Assembly (NCBI RefSeq): GCF_013426205.1
Contig: NC_089425.1
Coordinates: forward strand, 2,790,001-2,854,000
Reading direction: 5' to 3'
DNA from: Metarhizium brunneum
Taxonomy: Eukaryota; Ascomycota; Sordariomycetes; Hypocreales; Clavicipitaceae
DNA: 64,000 nt
Made by a program: the position numbers and the translations under genes. The notes under the pieces were generated by a model that was not told the origin of the DNA, did not search any database, and saw only the letters and a program-made list of their open reading frames with translations. Below are positions 59,670-64,000 of the stretch, piece after piece (the first letter of the stretch is position 1; the number at the start of each line of letters is the position of its first letter).

Positions 59670-61825
59670 ATGTCCACCTTCACAGCCTTGAACGGAGGCT
59701 CACCCAAGGCAAATGAACCACCCGCCGACAGCTCAGAAAGGGCATTCTCCTCAGACGAACGACTTCCGGCGCCAGGCAAAAATTATCGACACAAGTCACC
59801 AGAAACCCATCCCAGTCGCAATGACACCTGGAAGGGACATACCACGGATCGTCAACCCCTTCCGACAATAAAGTATCCGGAAGGCGAGGGCCCACACAAA
59901 CGCAAGCGGTCGGGTTCTGCTGAGCTAAGACGCGACAGCAGAGCTCAGGAGCGTACTCCAGAAGAAACACCCAGTGCATCTAACAATGAGTCTCGGGAGG
60001 CGTACGGTACGCCTCAGCGAGAGAGCAGGCACTATAGCGACGATCAAAGAGAGAAGGATACCGCATGGAAAAGCCAAGAACCGTCACGAGAAGAGAGAAA
60101 TGGATATGATTCACAACAAAATTCGGCAACGTCACCACGGGGACAGACTGAGGAACAAATTGGCGATGCTCTCCGGAGAGCCACAAGTCAGGTGGATCAC
60201 AGTGACTATGGCAACACCAGCCCCGATGCTGAAGACCGGCCCGGCGGCACGTATGGAAGCCCGTACGGCACTGAGCACAGATCAGATTCCATTATTCAAC
60301 ATGACCCAAAAAAGCGCAAGAGAAACTTTAGCAATCGAACCAAGACGGGTTGTCTGACATGCCGCAAAAGAAAGAAGAAGTGCGATGAGCAAAAGCCTGA
60401 ATGTAAGGGCCATATCCTGATGACCAACGCCCCTTTTCCCTCTGTTCCCCCCCCTTCTACCAACGTTTCGGGCCACCGGAGAACTAACAAGGAAACCCAG
60501 GCAGCAATTGCATCCGGGGGGGATTTCTTTGCGCGGGATACCCGCCACAGCGGGGAGCCGGATGGCCAAAACAAGATGCCAAAACACCTGCTGTGCCTCT
60601 CGAGTCGAAAGACCCGTCTTATGTTCCTCCTGGAGCGTACGGCATGCCGCAGCATGGTACGTATGGGCCGCAGCCCGGCAAACGCGAATCACTACCCAGT
60701 TATCGTGGCCAGATCCTTCGCCTAGACACCCCTGGACAAGGCCGGCCTCTGGCCACGGATGATGACCGGCCAACAGCATCAACAATATCAACAATGACAA
60801 GCGCGTCTGCCTTGAGTCCAGACAATAAATTATCCGCAATTCCGTATACTCCTGCAAATGTTTTCCCTACACCGGTTAGCGCCAATACGCAACCTCCCCC
60901 ATTTGGAGAAAGGATGCCCAAAGATTACCAAAGAGTACCACCTCTACATGACCTCAACCGAGGCAATGAGCCGGAGACGCCGCACCCAGGTAATCACCTA
61001 CCGCAAATCAACATCCTACATCCAGCCCGCACCAGTAGCCCAACACCACATCCACAGTCTTCGTCATCAAATGCTCAGGTTGCTGCGCAGCTGGCTTTGT
61101 CTCACACACAATATCCACAGCGGAGAACTCAGAAGGAAGAAATGCTGTCTGGACGGCACTACTATCCCTTTGACAAGGAGTTGTGCCTAGAACGAGAACG
61201 CTGTGCAGCCGCATGCTGGCGGTTTAACAACCTGACTACACCACCGACAAATGGTGTATCGCCCGATGAACGAGCGCGCCTCTTTTTAGAAATTCTGCAA
61301 CCCCGAGATCCCGTGCGTGTGTCTCCCACGGAGGCATCTCCGGTCACAAATGTGGGCCGTGTTGGTCGACATGTCGCCGTTGAGACGCCATTCACCTGCG
61401 ACTATGGCTACAACATCTCGATTGGGCACCACGTGGTGATTGGTAGGAACTGTACTATCAACGATGTCTGCGAAGTCAAGATAGGAGACAATTGTGTTAT
61501 TGGGCCCAACGTCAGCATATTTACCGCTTCGCTGCCCATTGATCCTAAGAAACGTCTAGGTGGCCAGGGGCCTCAGTTTGGACGTGGAATCACCATCGAG
61601 CAAGATTGCTGGATTGGCGGTGGCGCCATTATTCTACCCGGCCGAACCATTGGGAAGGGAAGCACCGTCGGAGCTGGATCTATTGTTACAAAGGTTTGTT
61701 CGCAAGACCGCCATTTCTTGTTTTGCAAGTCAGGAAACTAACCCTTGGTGAAGGATGTGCCGCCTTTCACTGTCGTTGCTGGCAACCCGGCTCGTGTTCT
61801 TCGAGGAATAGGAATAGCACCATAG
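59670..61825 (+). CDS. Zn(II)2Cys6 protein fused to a hexapeptide acetyltransferase-like domain (three exons)
   Basis: Exons 59670-60402, 60501-61693 and 61754-61825 encode 665 residues; the introns are 98 and 60 nt. Residues 1-220 are disordered and charged. A binuclear zinc cluster follows with Cys228, 231, 238, 245, 248 and 255; Cys245 is split by intron 1, which restores the CSNC motif. A Pro-rich linker leads to a maltose-acetyltransferase N-terminal (Mac) segment at about 455-490 (KEEMLSGRHYYPFD) and a left-handed beta-helix at about 545-650 with hexapeptide turns (IGHHVVIGRN, IGDNCVIGPN, DCWIGGGAIILPG, STVGAGSIVTK, VVAGNPARVLRG). In bacterial sugar and maltose acetyltransferases the catalytic His sits in TATHPLDP; the aligned string here is TASLPIDP, with Leu589. 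A DNA-binding regulator whose beta-helix binds a ligand or forms trimers is therefore as likely as an enzyme. Targets are unknown. Confidence 0.88.
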
Positions 61826-63004
61826 CTTTGAGCCACCCTTTGCAGTCCGTGCAGCCTTTGTTCTTGTTGTTCTTTGCGTTTCTTTTGTTTTGCCATATCT
61901 TGTGTCATGATACCCATGTGTACGACCGACATATTTTTCTTGTACAATATTGTCTGCCCTTGGTTTGATCTAGCAGTTGAGTATGGACTAGTTATAGCAT
62001 CTAGTACAACTGTCATATGGGGCCAGATGTACGCAATTAAAGCAGAAAATCAAAGTTTCATGATATCTTGCTCTTTTTCGATTCCTGGACGGATGCTGTA
62101 TAATTATGCCGTCCAAGAGCTATACGATACTAGGGTCGTGGGAGGGGAATACGATTTAGACTTTTATCGTAGCGGAGGGTTTGCGGAGCGTTCTGGTACT
62201 GGGAATGGATGGGAGACGCAGTAGAGACTCGAGCTTCTGGCTCTATTACGAATGTCGTGGTCGTGTATTTTGCCCTTTTTTCCCCTTGTCCCTTTTCCCT
62301 TCTCCCCTTGTTTCCTCTCCTGGCCCAACGCTTCCATCACAGGTGAGATCAAGGTTCCCTTGCGAGAAAGATACCCAACTACCCGGGGGGTATTTAAATG
62401 AAAATAAACAATGACACTTTGTTGCGCGTCCCCGCGTTTGCAATGGCAAGGAAGAGGAACCGGGGTGGCTCTCTGTGTAACGTCGCCGCTGCGCCCAGAG
62501 GCCGCTCGCACTTTGTCCCCATTCTCGAAGAATGGAAGCCTGTTCAAGCGCGCTTCGGTGGCCTCGGGAAAACAAACACCCTCCCTCCTCTTTCAGTCCC
62601 GGCACGCCGGCCCTGCCTGACAAAACAAAAGGAAAAAAGGAACCAGACTTGTGCCCGTGGTCTGAACAATAGTTGGCTGCGGCTCGGGGCTGTTCCCTGC
62701 AGTCTCTGGCCCATTTACGCAACCAGCCGCGTCTAAACGTGACAAGACTGTGCCTCAACCTCGCAGACCGCCATTCCAATGTTCTTTCAATTTTTGGTTT
62801 GGGGAGGCGGGGGAATGCTTTGTACAAGGGTTTATGTCGTGTAATAGTGAAGCAGGTGCGCATGTTGCACTTTTGGAGGAACAAGGCTGTGCTGCGCCTC
62901 AATTCGGTCTCTCTCTCTTTCTCTCTGTTCTCTTCTCTTCCGTGTTGCGGAGCATATTAGTTGGTGACTCGAGGCTGTGATGCCTTGGCTGAGGGCTGGG
63001 GAGG
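61826..63004. other. Intergenic, 3' flank of the fusion gene
   Basis: 1.2 kb, with AT-rich DNA to about 62180 that probably holds the 3' UTR. Open frames beyond that lack any recognisable motif. Confidence 0.4.
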
Positions 63005-63359
63005 CTATGGTTCATGCCGAGTAGGGGGGCGAAGTGCGTTCAAGTTCTCTATCGGGGCGTTGTCTGTCCTTCCGGTGAGGTTGGGGAGGGGGTTGCATGG
63101 GATAGAAGCCGCGGATGGGGTCGTTTGGGGAGAGGTGTACTTGTTTGGGTGTACTGAGCCTGTTCCGCCCTGCGTGCAGGACTTGGGATGCGAGCTTGGC
63201 GTCTTTGGGTCTGGTTCGAACGCTCGAGAGGCCCAGATGGAGTGGACAGACTGCGAGGAGACTTGTCTCTCGGACTGCCGGCGTGTTAGTATGGGCGTGT
63301 TGAGAGACGCAGGCCGTGGAGAGAGAGGTTTGGATGGGATGTACCTGTCGTCTGCCGCC

Positions 63360-64000
63360 TCGCTTAGATCGATGCACAGCTCCATGGCTGCCACTAGGAA
63401 GTGATGGCATGTACGGAGTACGGAGTATGTATGTCAGACTGGCGACCATGTGCCTGTCCTCCTACAGCCTGCCGCGGGGCCGTACATGTACTCCGTATGG
63501 CCGAGCCAAACTCGATGTGGTGATGAGGATTCTCGGCAGATTCGTCGCGAACCAGCGTGCCTGCTGCTGAGACACAGCCTGTGAAGGACACATAGGCCCT
63601 TTGGAGATACATCATCTCCAGCATGAGGCGGTATGATGGTGCAGTGCTGGCTGGGGAATGCCGTTTCCGCAATGGTCCGAATCTCAAGATAGGGCGGGAG
63701 CGCGGCGTACCCCTTCTCATGGCCGTCATGGAGGGCGAGGACGTGGACGTGGACGTGGCAGTAGGGCTGTGGCTCGACGCACAGGGCGGAGCGGACGATG
63801 CGGCGCACACACAGCCCGTCGTCGATGATGGACGGCATTCCGTGCTGCAAGGAGAAGAGGACACCGGACGACTAGGAGCCAGACGCGGCGGCACAAGGCT
63901 GGAGCCAAATGGCAGCACGGGGAAGAGTATGCTTATCCAGAGCAAGGCGACCGACGGGGGGCTTCTGCCAGAAGGCCTCGTACCGCCGATGGAACGGGTG
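63360..64000 (-). pseudogene. Remnant or broken fungal transcription-factor gene, continuing beyond the right edge
   Basis: Reading the minus strand from the edge, HPFHRRYEAFWQKP (64000-63962) followed by SVALLWISILF (after 63955) matches a common motif at the start of the fungal-specific transcription factor domain (Fx+xYxxFWxxPxxVxLxWIxILF). The two halves lie in different frames, offset by a run of six G on the + strand (63956-63961); five would restore the frame. Farther on, HFLVAAMELCIDLSE (about 63403-63359) resembles the late HDFLLAAMxLCLDLxE motif of the same family. Only about 190 codons separate them, against 300 or more normally, and two TACGGAGTA-type clusters interrupt this part. 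I read it as a degenerate, shortened copy; an unusual intron pattern or a sequencing error in the G run is possible. The zinc cluster, if any, lies outside the window. Confidence 0.45.
63411..63497. repeat. Cluster of three TACGGAGTA-type elements
   Basis: A direct double copy at 63411-63427 and an inverted copy at 63488-63497, lying within the broken transcription-factor-like sequence. Confidence 0.7.

Overview
This window looks like nuclear DNA of a filamentous ascomycete, most likely a sordariomycete of the order Hypocreales (inferred from protein style; the species cannot be told from sequence alone). The signs are short introns (mostly 57-146 nt) with GTRNGT-type donors, CTAAC/CTAAT branch sites and YAG or AAG acceptors, single eukaryotic genes on both strands with no operons, and housekeeping genes of typical fungal form. 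Splice sites below were placed by eye, using reading frame, consensus sites and protein-family continuity. I saw no tRNA, rRNA, CRISPR, intact transposon, virus or secondary-metabolite cluster.

Layout. 1-5880 is gene-dense: a truncated tandem-repeat hydrophilic protein, ATG5 (autophagy), a CSA/ERCC8-type WD40 DNA-repair protein and a probable Rrn10-like RNA polymerase I factor. 5881-19094 is about 13 kb with no supportable gene. It is followed by a large five-exon Zn(II)2Cys6 regulator (19095-22817) and another 4 kb gene-free stretch. 27040-40190 holds UTP15 (rRNA processing), a C2-domain Inn1-like protein, free-methionine-(R)-sulfoxide reductase, a LETM1-like mitochondrial inner-membrane protein, an SCP2 sterol-carrier protein and an AKR6-type aldo-keto reductase. 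44678-50922 holds a YCK-type casein kinase I, a p24-alpha cargo receptor and SWC4 (SWR1/NuA4). After an 8.7 kb gap comes a Zn(II)2Cys6 protein fused to a hexapeptide acetyltransferase-like domain (59670-61825), and the right edge holds what looks like a broken transcription-factor gene.

The genes do not form one pathway. They are independent core functions: autophagy, repair, rRNA synthesis and processing, cytokinesis, redox repair, mitochondria, secretion and chromatin, mixed with regulators flanked by long intergenic DNA. The most unusual signals are (i) a short dispersed element, TACGGAGTA or its complement, with roughly fifty by-eye copies almost all in gene-poor DNA, some as perfect palindromes, and (ii) the DNA-binding/acetyltransferase fusion, whose LbH domain lacks the histidine expected at the catalytic position.
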